NCBI GenBank assembly: GCA_030694465.1
Contig: JAUXYJ010000084.1
Span: 1 to 34,910 of the forward strand
Source: Deltaproteobacteria bacterium
GTDB lineage: Bacteria > Myxococcota_A > Polyangia > Polyangiales > Ga0077539
Length of the DNA stretch: 34,910 bases
Direction: 5' to 3'
Shown here: one piece after another, positions 21,932 through 30,936 of the stretch
Layout of the letters: every line of letters begins with the position of its first letter
How positions within the stretch are numbered: position 1 is the first letter of the stretch
The notes under the pieces: generated by a model
The model's database searches: none
What the model was told of the DNA's origin: nothing
What the model saw: only the letters and a program-made list of their open reading frames with translations
Program-made: the position numbers and the translations under genes

Positions 21932-23797
21932 ATGGTGCTTGGTCGAAGGGCTCTGTGGTGCGATCGGCGTGTGGTGTTGGGAGGGCTGTTGGCGTTGGCC
22001 TCTGCGACGGGCTCGTGCCGCGGGCGCGAGACGTCCATTGTCCTGGTCATTGACAGCGACTTTGAGCTCGGAGCCGAGCTCGCGCGTGTCGAAATCGAGA
22101 CGAGCTATCAAGGCACCAACAGCCCCATTGCGCTCAGCGCGACGAACACGGTGCAGCTCGCGGGTCGCCGCGGCGTCCATTGCGTCGACGGGGCCGAGGC
22201 CGCGCGCTTTTGTGGGCCCTTCTCGCTCGCCCTCGTGCCGTCGCCCACGCGCAGTCCGGGCACTGCGGCGCGGGTGGTTGTCCGAGGGTATGGCCCGGGC
22301 GCGGGGATCGGCGATCCCGCGCTAGTAGAGCGCAAGGCCACGCTGCGTTTTGTCGAGGGCCAGCGTCTTGGTTACCCGATTTTTCTCGAGCGTTCGTGTC
22401 GTGTGGGGCTTGTCTCGTGCACCGCGGACGAGACGTGCGTCGAGGGCAGGTGTGTGTCCGCAGAGGTCCCCACGAGCGCCCTCACGCCCGTGCGCCCCAT
22501 GGAAGAGCTCAACACCCTCGCGCGCGATGGCGGCATGGACGCGGGCACAGACGGCGCGCTGCGCGATGGGGGCGCGATCGCGCCGTGTTTTGGTCCGAGC
22601 TGCATTGCCGAGCAGCGCTTGTTTGTGGGTCGTCACGCGGCGTGTGTGATCCGTGGTGCCGAGCGCTCTCTTTGGTGCTGGGGTGGCAACCAGCGTGGTC
22701 TGCTCGGACGCGGGATTTCGGGCGAAACGATGCCCAACTCCGACCGCCCAGCGCGGGTCGTACTGCCTGCTGCGGCAGGTGATCCGAGTGGTTTTTTGCA
22801 GGGAGTTCGCACTGTCACCATCGGCGCCACCGCCATGTGCGCGGTGACCGTCTCCAACCTGCTGTACTGTTGGGGAGACAACCGGGGGCAGACCATCGCA
22901 GATTCGCTCGCGAGCGGCGAGTTTGAGTCTCGCCCGTTTCTGGTCCGTATGCCGTTGTTGTTGGACAACGAGCTGCTCGTTGAGCTCGCCAACAACTGGT
23001 TTGGGGTCTTTCTTCGCACCTCACGAGGGCGCGTGTTTAGCTGGGGAAGTCGCTTTGCGTACAGCCTTGGGGACGCAGACAGCGCAGCGCCGCCCGTGGT
23101 GACGCGGCCCACCGTCAACGCGAGCCTCACGGACGTGGGCGTGCTCGGGTTGCAGATGTACGGCGAGGGCGTTGGGATTGCGCTGATGCGGGACCAAACG
23201 CTCCGCGTCTGGGGTGTGCAGCGTATCAATCGGCTGGGTTTGCTCGTGGGGACGCGTGCGTCTGGCGGGACAGTGGGAGAGATGGCCGTGCCGTTGCCGA
23301 CCACGTTGCCGGGCCTGGCTGGCGCGGTGGACGCGACGATCTCAACGATCGGTGGCTGTGCGCGGTTGAGCAACCAGACGCTCCAGTGTTGGGGAGGCAA
23401 CGAGTACCATTTGGTGGACCGTCTGCAGCCAATCGCTGAAACCGCGGCGACACCACGGCCTCGGGACGATCTCAGCGAGAGAATCGTGCACTTTGTCCGC
23501 GGCTCAGAGAACGTATTAGTCCTCACAACGTCTGCCAAATTGCTGTGTTTTGGTGCGCGCTACAACGGCGTCTGCGTTGGCAACGAGCAGTTGCCTCCCG
23601 AAGACGTCACCGCGACGGTGGTCCCAAGAGGCCGATCGATCGCCGAGCTGCGGATGGGTGACGCGACGGTCTGTGTACGGTTGGACAATGACAGCGTGCG
23701 CTGCTGGGGAAACAACGATTTTGCGCTTGCCGGTGCCCCTTCGTCCATGACCGAAGTGTCGGTCGAGATGCCGCAGGAGCTTGGGTTCTCGATGTAA
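21932..23797 (+). CDS. RCC1-repeat lipoprotein
   Basis: A 621-residue predicted surface protein. The N-terminus has twin Arg, a hydrophobic core and a Cys (ATGSC, about residue 28), so a lipoprotein is likely though the lipobox is not ideal. Residues about 30-190 form a domain of unknown type, followed by a Cys-rich CTADETCVEGRC segment and a Gly/Asp linker. From about 230 onward there are RCC1-type propeller blades, marked by repeated 'CWGxN' phrases: CWGGNQRGLLG, CWGDNRGQ, FSWGSRFAYSLG, CWGGNEYHLVD, CFGARYNG and CWGNNDFALAG. The ATG at 21932 is chosen; a TTG lies 9 nt upstream. RCC1 propellers serve as protein-binding modules, and such lipoproteins are abundant in myxobacteria. It is monocistronic and convergent with the DUF72 gene. 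Confidence 0.87.
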   Translation: MVLGRRALWCDRRVVLGGLLALASATGSCRGRETSIVLVIDSDFELGAELARVEIETSYQGTNSPIALSATNTVQLAGRRGVHCVDGAEAARFCGPFSLALVPSPTRSPGTAARVVVRGYGPGAGIGDPALVERKATLRFVEGQRLGYPIFLERSCRVGLVSCTADETCVEGRCVSAEVPTSALTPVRPMEELNTLARDGGMDAGTDGALRDGGAIAPCFGPSCIAEQRLFVGRHAACVIRGAERSLWCWGGNQRGLLGRGISGETMPNSDRPARVVLPAAAGDPSGFLQGVRTVTIGATAMCAVTVSNLLYCWGDNRGQTIADSLASGEFESRPFLVRMPLLLDNELLVELANNWFGVFLRTSRGRVFSWGSRFAYSLGDADSAAPPVVTRPTVNASLTDVGVLGLQMYGEGVGIALMRDQTLRVWGVQRINRLGLLVGTRASGGTVGEMAVPLPTTLPGLAGAVDATISTIGGCARLSNQTLQCWGGNEYHLVDRLQPIAETAATPRPRDDLSERIVHFVRGSENVLVLTTSAKLLCFGARYNGVCVGNEQLPPEDVTATVVPRGRSIAELRMGDATVCVRLDNDSVRCWGNNDFALAGAPSSMTEVSVEMPQELGFSM

Positions 23798-23821
23798 CGT
23801 TTGGCCTGGATTTTCGCAGAC

Positions 23822-24844
23822 TTATCGTGCGCTTCTGAGAGCCCTGGCGTTGAGCCTCTCGGCGATCGCGCGCACGGTGCGTGGAGAGCTCCCTTCGGCC
23901 TTGTTGTTGACCAGGACAAAGCTCTCGAGGCCGGCGCGGGTCGCGGCTTCGACGACGTCGCAGACCTCGTCGCGCATCGTGAGATCAGGCTCGACGAGGG
24001 CGTCAAACGGGGCGAACTTCTCGCGCTGTGTTTGGTACTGCGTGCCGGGGCGCAAGAGCAAGCGTGTGACCGCAAAGGGTTGTTTTGTGAGTGAAATCGC
24101 ACGCAATTGTGACGTGATCGAGGGCATGCGCGACCAGTAGTTGTACACATGCGCGCAGCCGCGGCGGGTCAATACGCGCGCGTAGGCCTCGGTCATGAGG
24201 GCGGGGTCGCGGAGCTCGACCGCGAGCTGCAGCCCCTCGGGCAGGGCCGATAGAAAATCATCGAGGGCCTCGGCGAAGGGCTCGGGCTGCAGGCGTGAAT
24301 CTCTCGGAAGTGGCGGAAATTCTAGGATAAACGGCCCTGTCCGCGCGCCAAGGTGCTCTAAGAACGGGCCCACCATTTCGTCGACGAAGCGCGCCGCGTT
24401 TAAGAAGTCTTCGTTGAAGTGACCCGCGTTGCCAGGGTCTCGGTGCTTGCTCACGATGGGCGAGGTGATCGCCTCGGGGGCCTTGGTGCAGAAGACAAAG
24501 TGCTCGGGTGTTTGCTCTGCATACTGCTGCAAATCTGCAGGCGGAATCGCCGCGTAGTATCCTCGGTCGATCCCCACGGTGCGCAAGAGCGGGTGCTCGA
24601 CGTACTCGCGAAGCCCCTCGCGAGCGAGCTCGCTCGCAGAGCGCTCGGCGCTGTAGACAAGCCCCGCCCAGCCCGAAAAACTCCACGAGCTCGTGCCCAT
24701 GCGCACGCGTGGATCGAGTGTCTGCGCGATGGGCTCGCACGCGCTGAGCTCTCGCGCGCGCGACTCAAACACACCCTGTTCGCGCGCGGTGCGTGTGTAT
24801 TCGCCTGCAAAAAGACCGAGCTGCGGGGAGTGTCTTGAGCTCAT
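23822..24844 (-). CDS. DUF72 (YecE-like) family protein
   Basis: A 340-residue cytosolic protein. The core from about residue 48 matches the DUF72 family, a TIM-barrel-like fold of unknown activity: MGTSSWSFSGW, the YVEHPLLRTVGIDRGYY segment, PEHFVFCTKAPE, GPFILEFPPLP, LAVELRD and a C-terminal FVLVNNKAEGSSP. The length is somewhat above the usual ~250-300 residues because of an N-terminal extension. The ATG at 24844 is chosen; the frame is open to 24892. It follows the lipoprotein gene at 24861 by 16 nt on the same strand, so the two are probably co-transcribed. Nothing shows a substrate. Confidence 0.9.
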   Translation of the reverse strand: MSSRHSPQLGLFAGEYTRTAREQGVFESRARELSACEPIAQTLDPRVRMGTSSWSFSGWAGLVYSAERSASELAREGLREYVEHPLLRTVGIDRGYYAAIPPADLQQYAEQTPEHFVFCTKAPEAITSPIVSKHRDPGNAGHFNEDFLNAARFVDEMVGPFLEHLGARTGPFILEFPPLPRDSRLQPEPFAEALDDFLSALPEGLQLAVELRDPALMTEAYARVLTRRGCAHVYNYWSRMPSITSQLRAISLTKQPFAVTRLLLRPGTQYQTQREKFAPFDALVEPDLTMRDEVCDVVEAATRAGLESFVLVNNKAEGSSPRTVRAIAERLNARALRSAR

Positions 24845-24860
24845 GGTGCAGCGCGATCGC

Positions 24861-25565
24861 TCAGCGACGCTCGGGGTTGGGCGCTTGATCAATGAGCATG
24901 CGCGAGTCGGTCACTCGCACGTGCGCCAAGTGGGGACCCGCGCCCGCTTGCCCGTTGGGAATGTAGTACCCAAACGTGACATCGCGCCCTCCTTGGGGTC
25001 TCGGTGCCAGGGTCGGAGTCTCTCCGGTGCCAAGCGTTTCGCCTGAGGTTCCCTGCGGTAGATCGCTCCAGCGCTGACCATCAAAGACACGGTAAGGGTA
25101 GTACATCAGCGCGCCAAAACACTGGGCCATCTCACTGGCGCTCATCGCGCGCTGTTGCTCTTCACGGAGCTGATACACCCGCTCTGCGCCCTCGATCCCG
25201 AGCGCAATCCGCGTGGGTTCTACCGCGGCGACGTGCCAGCGCTGGTTCACTTGCACCGCGACGATGTCCACCGAGGCCAGGTCACACACGTTGAGTCTCG
25301 TGGGATTTTGCCCGACGAAGGGCCCTCCGGCGTCGTCGCCGTGCTCTCTCAGCGCGCTCGCACGGACCGCCTCGACCAAGCGCCCCGTGAGCGTGTTGAG
25401 CTCTGGGCGATACCGCGTGAGCGCCGCGTTGGCCTGCGCTGAGCGCGCGGTCGGCCCGGCGCTGGGAGGTACGGGCTCGGGTGGCGCGCGGCGACACGCC
25501 AGCAGCGAGAGCCCAACGGATGCCAACAAAACACGCGATCGCAACAAAACAGAGGCCCAAATCAC
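24861..25565 (-). CDS. Hypothetical lipoprotein
   Basis: A 234-residue predicted lipoprotein. The signal ends in Leu-Leu-Ala-Cys (Cys about residue 24), then a Pro-rich linker (RRAPPEPVPPSAGP). The mature region has no family I recognise. It contains a central segment with DIVAVQVNQRWHVAAVEPTR and a C-terminal GYYIPNGQAGAGPH. The start is a GTG at 25565, with in-frame TTG codons just downstream as alternatives and no clear ribosome site. It lies 16 nt upstream of the DUF72 gene, suggesting an operon, and is divergent from the GatB/YqeY gene. Confidence 0.7.
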   Translation of the reverse strand: MIWASVLLRSRVLLASVGLSLLACRRAPPEPVPPSAGPTARSAQANAALTRYRPELNTLTGRLVEAVRASALREHGDDAGGPFVGQNPTRLNVCDLASVDIVAVQVNQRWHVAAVEPTRIALGIEGAERVYQLREEQQRAMSASEMAQCFGALMYYPYRVFDGQRWSDLPQGTSGETLGTGETPTLAPRPQGGRDVTFGYYIPNGQAGAGPHLAHVRVTDSRMLIDQAPNPERR

Positions 25566-25690
25566 CGCACAACGGTAGCACTCTGCGCGCGATCGCGGCG
25601 CGCTTGTGTGTGCTCTCGCGCTTGACCCAGCGCGTGAGGGTGCCTACGCAACGTCGCGCGCTACAAACTACTCAGAAAGATCCCCGTGAC

Positions 25691-26113
25691 ATGCTCTTCG
25701 ACGACGTAAAAAAACGCATGATGGCCGCGATGAAAGCTCACAATACCGTGGAGAAAGAGGTCCTCCGGACGGCCATCGGTGAGATCACTGCGACGGGCGG
25801 ACCCACCCACGATGAGATCGTCTTGGCCGTGCTCCGCAAGCTGCTCAAGTCCAACCGCGACACGCTCGCGCTCGCGACGGACGAGACCCAAAAGAGCACT
25901 CTTTTGCAAGAAATCGCGGTGATTCAGGACTTCTTGCCCAAGGCCATGGACCCGGCCATGATGGTCGATGTCCTCGCGCCCGTGGCCGACGCGATCCGCG
26001 CCGCAGCCAACGAAGGCCAAGCGACTGGCATCGCGATGAAGCACCTGAAGTCCGTCAACGCCGTCGTCGAATCGTCGGACGTCAAAGCGGTCGTGTCGAA
26101 GATTCGCGCGTAG
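25691..26113 (+). CDS. GatB/YqeY domain-containing protein
   Basis: A 140-residue protein that matches the stand-alone GatB/YqeY family along its length (normally ~147-150 residues): LFDDVKKRMMAAMKA at the start, VLRTAIGEI, LLQEIAVIQDFLPKAM in the middle, GQATGIAMKHLKS and a VVSKIRA end. The fold is all-helical and related to the tail domain of the GatB amidotransferase subunit, which contacts tRNA; the role of the free form is unproven. The open frame extends upstream to 25481 but homology begins at the ATG at 25691. Its last 32 bases overlap the 3' end of the convergent glycosyltransferase gene. Confidence 0.92.
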   Translation: MLFDDVKKRMMAAMKAHNTVEKEVLRTAIGEITATGGPTHDEIVLAVLRKLLKSNRDTLALATDETQKSTLLQEIAVIQDFLPKAMDPAMMVDVLAPVADAIRAAANEGQATGIAMKHLKSVNAVVESSDVKAVVSKIRA

Positions 26114-27398
26114 CTTCTCGGGCTCGCGCCACGAGCCCATAGCTCAACGCAGCGGCCGGGGGGATCAGCGCGATGAGCACCATGGGCCAACGCGCCGGGT
26201 GCCACAGCTGCGCGCGCTGGTAGCCATCGATCACCTCGTACGTGCACGGCGCGACCGCGGCGAGCGCGAAGACAAACGCAGAGAAGCGTGACGAAGTGCA
26301 CGCCACAATCGGCGCGATGTACCAGGGATAGAGCGTCGGAGAGGTCAGCGCGTGGCCCAGCAGCGCGTCGCGCGCGAGCACGTCCGCCGAGGCTCTGGGA
26401 CGCAGCCATTGGGCCAACACGATCACAAGCGCGGCGGCCGTGAGCGCGGGCCGGATGATCCCGTCGCTCAGGGGCCAGCGCGTGTACAGCGCGGTCCAGA
26501 GGGGCGAGGCGAAGCTCCAGTGCTTGGCAACGAGAGGCAGCGAGCCCGGCAGGGCGGCGTGCAACCACAGCGCGCTTCCGATCGTGACGGTGGGCGCGAG
26601 GGCGCACGCGAGCACCCAGCGCACCGACCAGCGCATCGCGCGCCACAGGGCCACGCACGCGAGCACGGGGGTGAGCTTGAGCGCCGCGGCCAGACCGAAG
26701 AGAGCTCCCGCGGACCAGGTTTTTTGCTGCTCGATTGCGCGAAGGCCGATCACCATGCAGGCCATCACGGCGATGTCCAAATGCGCCCCGACGCCGCCCT
26801 CGAGCACGACCAAAGGGCTGAGAGCAAACAAGACCGCAGCGCGCTTGGCGGCGGCGCCCTGCGCTCGGTGAAGTGCGACAAGAGCGGCGACCGAAGAGAG
26901 CGCGGCGAGCAGAGACTTCCACGCGTAAAAAGCGAGCGTAGGGCCCGCGAGCGCGCACAGCGCGAAGAGCCACTGGGCCGCGGGCGGATAGCAAGACACG
27001 ACGTCGCGATGGTCTTGCGGCGAGGGCCAGTGTGTCGCGAGGGCGCGCAAGGCTGGCGCATCGGGCGCGAGCGCGTAGGGGTCTAGACCCTGCAAAATCA
27101 CAGCGCCATCCCACAGATAGCGGGTCACATCCGTGCTCGTAAACGCCGGACACGCGATGAGCGCGACGCGCGCGAGCACCGCGGTCACGCTCAGCGCGCG
27201 GGCCTCGTGCGAGGACATCTCAGGGGCTCTGAGCGCGAGGGCGACCGAGAGCGCGGTGAGCACGAAGTGCGCGACGATGTAGCCCAGCGCGCGATGCCCA
27301 GCGGCCTGCGCGTTGACTACGTACATCGCGGCGGTGCTCGTGAGATAACCCACGCAGAGCAGCAAAAATGCTGGCGAATATCGTGACTGTGCGCTCAT
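26082..27398 (-). CDS. GT-C type polytopic glycosyltransferase (GT87/DUF2029-like)
   Basis: A 438-residue membrane protein with about ten hydrophobic helices. Features typical of polyprenyl-phosphate-sugar-using GT-C enzymes of the GT87/mannosyltransferase type include a periplasmic loop with TRYLWDGAVILQGLDPY (about 90-106), a following YPPAAQW, and LAAALKLTPVLACVALW (about 240-256). An acidic residue in the first loop (the Asp of YLWDG) is a likely catalytic candidate. The ATG overlaps the stop of the GT2 gene by 4 nt (ATGA), so the pair is translationally coupled. The GT2 protein may make a lipid-linked sugar that this enzyme transfers. The 3' end overlaps the GatB/YqeY gene by 32 nt. Confidence 0.8.
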   Translation of the reverse strand: MSAQSRYSPAFLLLCVGYLTSTAAMYVVNAQAAGHRALGYIVAHFVLTALSVALALRAPEMSSHEARALSVTAVLARVALIACPAFTSTDVTRYLWDGAVILQGLDPYALAPDAPALRALATHWPSPQDHRDVVSCYPPAAQWLFALCALAGPTLAFYAWKSLLAALSSVAALVALHRAQGAAAKRAAVLFALSPLVVLEGGVGAHLDIAVMACMVIGLRAIEQQKTWSAGALFGLAAALKLTPVLACVALWRAMRWSVRWVLACALAPTVTIGSALWLHAALPGSLPLVAKHWSFASPLWTALYTRWPLSDGIIRPALTAAALVIVLAQWLRPRASADVLARDALLGHALTSPTLYPWYIAPIVACTSSRFSAFVFALAAVAPCTYEVIDGYQRAQLWHPARWPMVLIALIPPAAALSYGLVARAREATRESSTRPL

Positions 27399-28111
27399 CG
27401 TGCGGGGTCAAACCGAGGCCCAAACACCGCGCCGGCCATCCAGTGCAGGATCTTTTGCGACGCGCCCAGCGTGCCCCGGAGCGTGCCCGAGACCTTGGGT
27501 TCGCCCGCGATGCGAGGGCGCCACGAGACGGGGACCTCGCCCACACGCAAGCCCGCGCGCGCGGCTTTGACCTGCATCTCGATGGTCCATCCCCAGGTCG
27601 TGTCGCGCATGTCGAGGTCCTGGAGCGCTCTGCGATCGATCGCGCGAAAAGGCCCTAAATCGCTGGTGCGAATGCCAAATCGTGCGGTCAGTACGCCCGC
27701 TGCAAACGCGGTCCCGTAGCGCTGTGTCGCGGTCATCGCGAGGGGGGCTTCGGGCGATTGCACGCGCGTCCCGATGCAGAGGTCTAGCAGCCCGTGGGCG
27801 ACCGGCGTGGCGACCCTGGCGAGCTCGGCGGGGTCATCGCTTCCGTCGGCGACCAGCCACACGACCACACTGTCGCCCACGGGGATGTCTGCCAGGGCCG
27901 CGAGCGAGGCGTTGCCATAGCCCTCGCGAGGGGCCGAGATCACCTCGGCGCCGTGGGCGCGGGCGACCGCCGCGGTCTGGTCGGTGCTGCCGTTGTCCGC
28001 GACAATCATGCGGCGAACGAGCGCGCGCGGGATCTCGCGCAGCACCGTCGGGAGCGAGCCTTCTTCGTTGCGCGCGGGGATAATCACGTCAATCGCGCGA
28101 GAGTGGGTCAC
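27395..28111 (-). CDS. Family 2 glycosyltransferase (polyprenyl-phosphate sugar synthase-like)
   Basis: A 238-residue GT-A fold enzyme. The opening IDVIIPARNEEGSLPTVL is the nucleotide-sugar-binding strand of GT2 enzymes. VADNGSTDQT follows, then VVWLVADGSDDP containing the metal-binding acidic cluster, and a TTWGWTIEMQVKAARAG segment as in dolichol/undecaprenyl-phosphate sugar synthases. No membrane helices follow, and the length fits the soluble single-domain form. The start is GTG at 28111. It is coupled to the GT-C gene by a 4-nt overlap. The sugar and lipid acceptor are not visible in the sequence. It is divergent from the DUF547 gene. Confidence 0.9.
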   Translation of the reverse strand: MTHSRAIDVIIPARNEEGSLPTVLREIPRALVRRMIVADNGSTDQTAAVARAHGAEVISAPREGYGNASLAALADIPVGDSVVVWLVADGSDDPAELARVATPVAHGLLDLCIGTRVQSPEAPLAMTATQRYGTAFAAGVLTARFGIRTSDLGPFRAIDRRALQDLDMRDTTWGWTIEMQVKAARAGLRVGEVPVSWRPRIAGEPKVSGTLRGTLGASQKILHWMAGAVFGPRFDPAR

Positions 28112-28214
28112 AGTGCAGACACTTTCTGGTGCAGAACTGGGCGATTGCCCACGTCGTATACGTCAGGTACGCGGCGCGAGGGCACCGCGCGAAGATCCCA
28201 GCCACGCACGCCCC

Positions 28215-28220
28215 AAGGAG
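28215..28220 (+). promoter_or_regulatory. Shine-Dalgarno AAGGAG deciding a TTG start
   Basis: AAGGAG lies 6 nt before TTG at 28227. This fixes the start of the DUF547 gene, whose longer frame (from 27984) has no signal peptide at its beginning and overlaps the divergent GT2 gene. Confidence 0.7.
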
Positions 28221-28226
28221 TCTCGA

Positions 28227-29072
28227 TTGCGCATCGCACGAAGGTTGTTTCTATACGCGCTCTTGTCACCGGCGGCTACGTTTGCACAGCAAACGCCCAG
28301 CACGACGCCCGCTGCGAGCGAACCCCCCGTGACCCCGCAGGCGATGACTTTGCGTTTGGACTCGGTGCTGCGGAGCGTGGTGCGAGACGGCCGCGTGGAC
28401 TACCGCGGGCTGCGCCAAAACAGCGCGGAATTGCGCGCATACACCACGTGGTTGGCGACGCATGGGCCCACCGCGACACCGACGGAGTTTCGCTCGCGCG
28501 ATGAGCGCATGGCGTACTGGCTCAATGCCTACAACGCGCTCGTGTTGCAGAGCGTGATCGACGCGCCCGCCTCTATGAACAACGTGATGACCTTCCTGCC
28601 CAACAGCGGGTTCTTTCGGGCGCGATCGCACCGGATCGATGGGCGCTCGCTCACGCTGGACCACATCGAAAACCGTGAAATCCGCCCGGTATTTCACGAT
28701 CCCCGGGTGCACGTCGCGCTCAACTGTGCCGCGCGCTCGTGTCCCCCGTTGCACAACCGCGCGTTCTCGTCCCGGGACCTCTCCGCGCAACTTACGGCCC
28801 GCGCCCGGGCCTACGTCGCGCTGCCCGCGAGCCTCTCGCTCGATGCGCCCGCCCACCGCGCCCGCGTGTCGCAGCTGGTCCAGTGGTTTGCCGAAGATTT
28901 CTCTGCAAATATCCCCGATTGTGCGCCTTCGACCGTGCGCGGCCCGCTGCGGTTTTTCTATCAATTTGCCTCCGAGAGTCAGCGCGCTGCCCTGGTGACC
29001 GCGTGCGGCGAAGACGGCGCCGGATGTACGCTCAGCTATGTCGCGTACGACTGGACACTCAACGCGCGATAA
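28227..29072 (+). CDS. Exported DUF547 family protein
   Basis: A 281-residue protein. A signal peptide (RIARRLFLYALLSPAATFAQQ) precedes the DUF547 domain: VVRDGRVDYRGLRQN, MAYWLNAYNALVLQSVID, GRSLTLDHIENREIR, HVALNCAARSCPPL and a C-terminal VSQLVQWFAEDF. The WLNAYNA and NCAARSCP motifs are the family hallmarks; a Cys in the second suggests possible papain-like chemistry, which has not been shown. The TTG start at 28227 is supported by AAGGAG at 28215-28220. The protein is probably periplasmic and its activity is unknown. The gap to the next gene is 54 nt on the same strand. Confidence 0.9.
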   Translation: MRIARRLFLYALLSPAATFAQQTPSTTPAASEPPVTPQAMTLRLDSVLRSVVRDGRVDYRGLRQNSAELRAYTTWLATHGPTATPTEFRSRDERMAYWLNAYNALVLQSVIDAPASMNNVMTFLPNSGFFRARSHRIDGRSLTLDHIENREIRPVFHDPRVHVALNCAARSCPPLHNRAFSSRDLSAQLTARARAYVALPASLSLDAPAHRARVSQLVQWFAEDFSANIPDCAPSTVRGPLRFFYQFASESQRAALVTACGEDGAGCTLSYVAYDWTLNAR

Positions 29073-29126
29073 TCACGACACGGGCCGCTGCTCTAGGGCA
29101 CCCAATCACGATACGCTCTGAGGGCT

Positions 29127-30872
29127 GTGCTCACTCCATCGCTGGCCGTTCGCAGGGCTGTCTGTGCCTCCGTCGCTACGCTCTCGCTCTTGGTGGGCTC
29201 GTGTGCGCCCGTCGACGAGGGGGTCGGGTTTACCGTGCAAGAGGTCGCCGTCTCGACGCTGCGCGGACGCGCGGGGTGCACGACCGCAGGCGCCGAAGGG
29301 CTGAGCGCGCAGCTGCTCGACGAGGTGCTGTGTCTCTCGGCGGGGGCGCTGGTGAGCTATGCGCCAAACCCTGGAATTACACTGACCAATCCACGCGTCC
29401 ACGCGGTGCTCGCGCCCGCCGCGCGTGACGCGATCTTGCGTGCCGCCGCACGCACGCCCCTGCGGATTAACTCGGGCTACCGCACGCTCGTCGAGCAGTG
29501 GCTGCTCTGGACCGCCGCGGGCTGCGGCCTCGTCGCGACCCCTGGGAGCAGCAACCACGAGACCGGCCGCGCCGTAGACGTAGACAACTGGAGCGCCGCG
29601 CGAAGTGCGCTCACCGCCAACGGCTTTGTGCAGAGCTATCCCACCAATGACCCGGTGCACTTTGACGGCCCAGGGATGGACTTTCGCGCGACGTCAGTCC
29701 GCGCGTTTCAGCGACTATGGAACGCAAATAACCCCACCGATCGCATCTCCGAGGATGGCTCCTGGGGGCCGATGACCCAGTCGCGCCTTGAGCGCTCACC
29801 CGCTGAAGGTTTTCGCATTGGGCGCGTGTGCGGCATGTCCATGATGACCGAGCCGCGGTTGCGCGCGCAGTTTGTCTCGCAGACGTTTCCGACCGCGGCG
29901 ACGCCCATCGCGCTCATGCCGGGCCAGACCCAAATGGGCGCGTTTGAGCTGCGCAACACGGGCACCGAGCCCTGGGTCGCGGGCCGCACGTTTATCGCCA
30001 CCACGCAGCCGCGCGACCGCGTGAGTGCTCTTGCGCACTCCTCGTGGACGGCGAACAACCGCGTGGCCACCGTGAGCGCCACGGTCATGCCCGGGGCGAC
30101 GGGGCGCTTTGAGTTCACCCTGCAAGCGCCCATGGCGCCCGGTGATTACGCTGAGTTCTTTGGGATGGTGCACACCGGCGTGGGGTGGTTTAGCGACCCT
30201 GGTCAGGGCGGGCCGCCGGACAATCAGCTCCAGCTCAGGGTCCGTGTGGGCCGCGCGGCCTTCGGCGCAACCCTCGTGAGCAACACGTGCGAGACCACCG
30301 CGGTGATGGCACCGCAGAGCACGCGCATGTGCACGATCACCCTGCGAAATACCGGCTCACAAACGTGGTCTGCCATGGACACTTTTCTCGCGACCAGCGA
30401 GCCCAGAGACCACGAGAGCGCCCTCGCGGATCTCACGTGGGTGAACCCCGCGCGCGTGCTCGCGATGCCCTCGAGTGTGGCGCCCGGCGAGAGCGTGCGA
30501 CTGAGCTTTGCCGTGCGCGCCCCCAGCGAAAACGGCGAGTACACCGAGTACGTCAATCTCTTCGACGAGCGCGGCGGGTGGTTCTCAGACATGGCCAACG
30601 ATGGCCCGACGGACACCACGCTCGCGTTGCGCGCCACGGTGACCGCAGGGAGCGCGATGATGGACGCCTCGGTGCCCACCGATGCGAGCGAATTCTCTGA
30701 CGGATCGACGATGAACACCCGCGACGTCGTGCGCCCCGATGCCGCGCGCAGCCCAGGTCAGCCCCTCGATGGGGGCTGCGGATGCAGTGTTCCCACACGC
30801 GCAAAGCCACACGCCACCGCGCTCTCGCTCGCGGCCCTGATGGTCCTCGTAGGGCTGCGACGCAGACGCTGA
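29127..30872 (+). CDS. VanY-type peptidase with peptidoglycan-binding, Ig-like and MYXO-CTERM modules
   Basis: A 581-residue surface protein. The N-terminal signal ends in Val-Gly-Ser-Cys26, a possible lipobox. Residues about 85-185 match peptidase M15/VanY: RINSGYRT, then SNHETGRAVD (142-151, the SxHxxGxAxD zinc motif with His144 and Asp151) and DPVHFD (Asp175, His178). All zinc ligands are present, so D-Ala-D-Ala-type peptide cleavage in the cell wall is plausible. Residues 188-222 (VRAFQRLW ... DGSWGPMT) look like a peptidoglycan-binding module. Two Ig-like domains of the NBR1/FW type follow (about 235-375 and 378-510), each with 'NTGxxxW' and GxWFSD. The end is Gly-Cys-Gly-Cys, a hydrophobic helix and four Arg, a MYXO-CTERM sorting tail. 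The start is GTG. Confidence 0.88.
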   Translation: MLTPSLAVRRAVCASVATLSLLVGSCAPVDEGVGFTVQEVAVSTLRGRAGCTTAGAEGLSAQLLDEVLCLSAGALVSYAPNPGITLTNPRVHAVLAPAARDAILRAAARTPLRINSGYRTLVEQWLLWTAAGCGLVATPGSSNHETGRAVDVDNWSAARSALTANGFVQSYPTNDPVHFDGPGMDFRATSVRAFQRLWNANNPTDRISEDGSWGPMTQSRLERSPAEGFRIGRVCGMSMMTEPRLRAQFVSQTFPTAATPIALMPGQTQMGAFELRNTGTEPWVAGRTFIATTQPRDRVSALAHSSWTANNRVATVSATVMPGATGRFEFTLQAPMAPGDYAEFFGMVHTGVGWFSDPGQGGPPDNQLQLRVRVGRAAFGATLVSNTCETTAVMAPQSTRMCTITLRNTGSQTWSAMDTFLATSEPRDHESALADLTWVNPARVLAMPSSVAPGESVRLSFAVRAPSENGEYTEYVNLFDERGGWFSDMANDGPTDTTLALRATVTAGSAMMDASVPTDASEFSDGSTMNTRDVVRPDAARSPGQPLDGGCGCSVPTRAKPHATALSLAALMVLVGLRRRR

Positions 30873-30936
30873 CTCGTGCGTCTTTAGGCTCAAAAAGCAG
30901 CGCGTTTCGGTGGGGTGAGCTAGGCTCGCAGGCCGC

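Noticed and set aside
25585..25603. Inverted GCGCGC repeats between the lipoprotein and GatB/YqeY genes
   Set aside because: It is low-complexity CG sequence in a divergent promoter region with no following T-tract, so a terminator is not supported.
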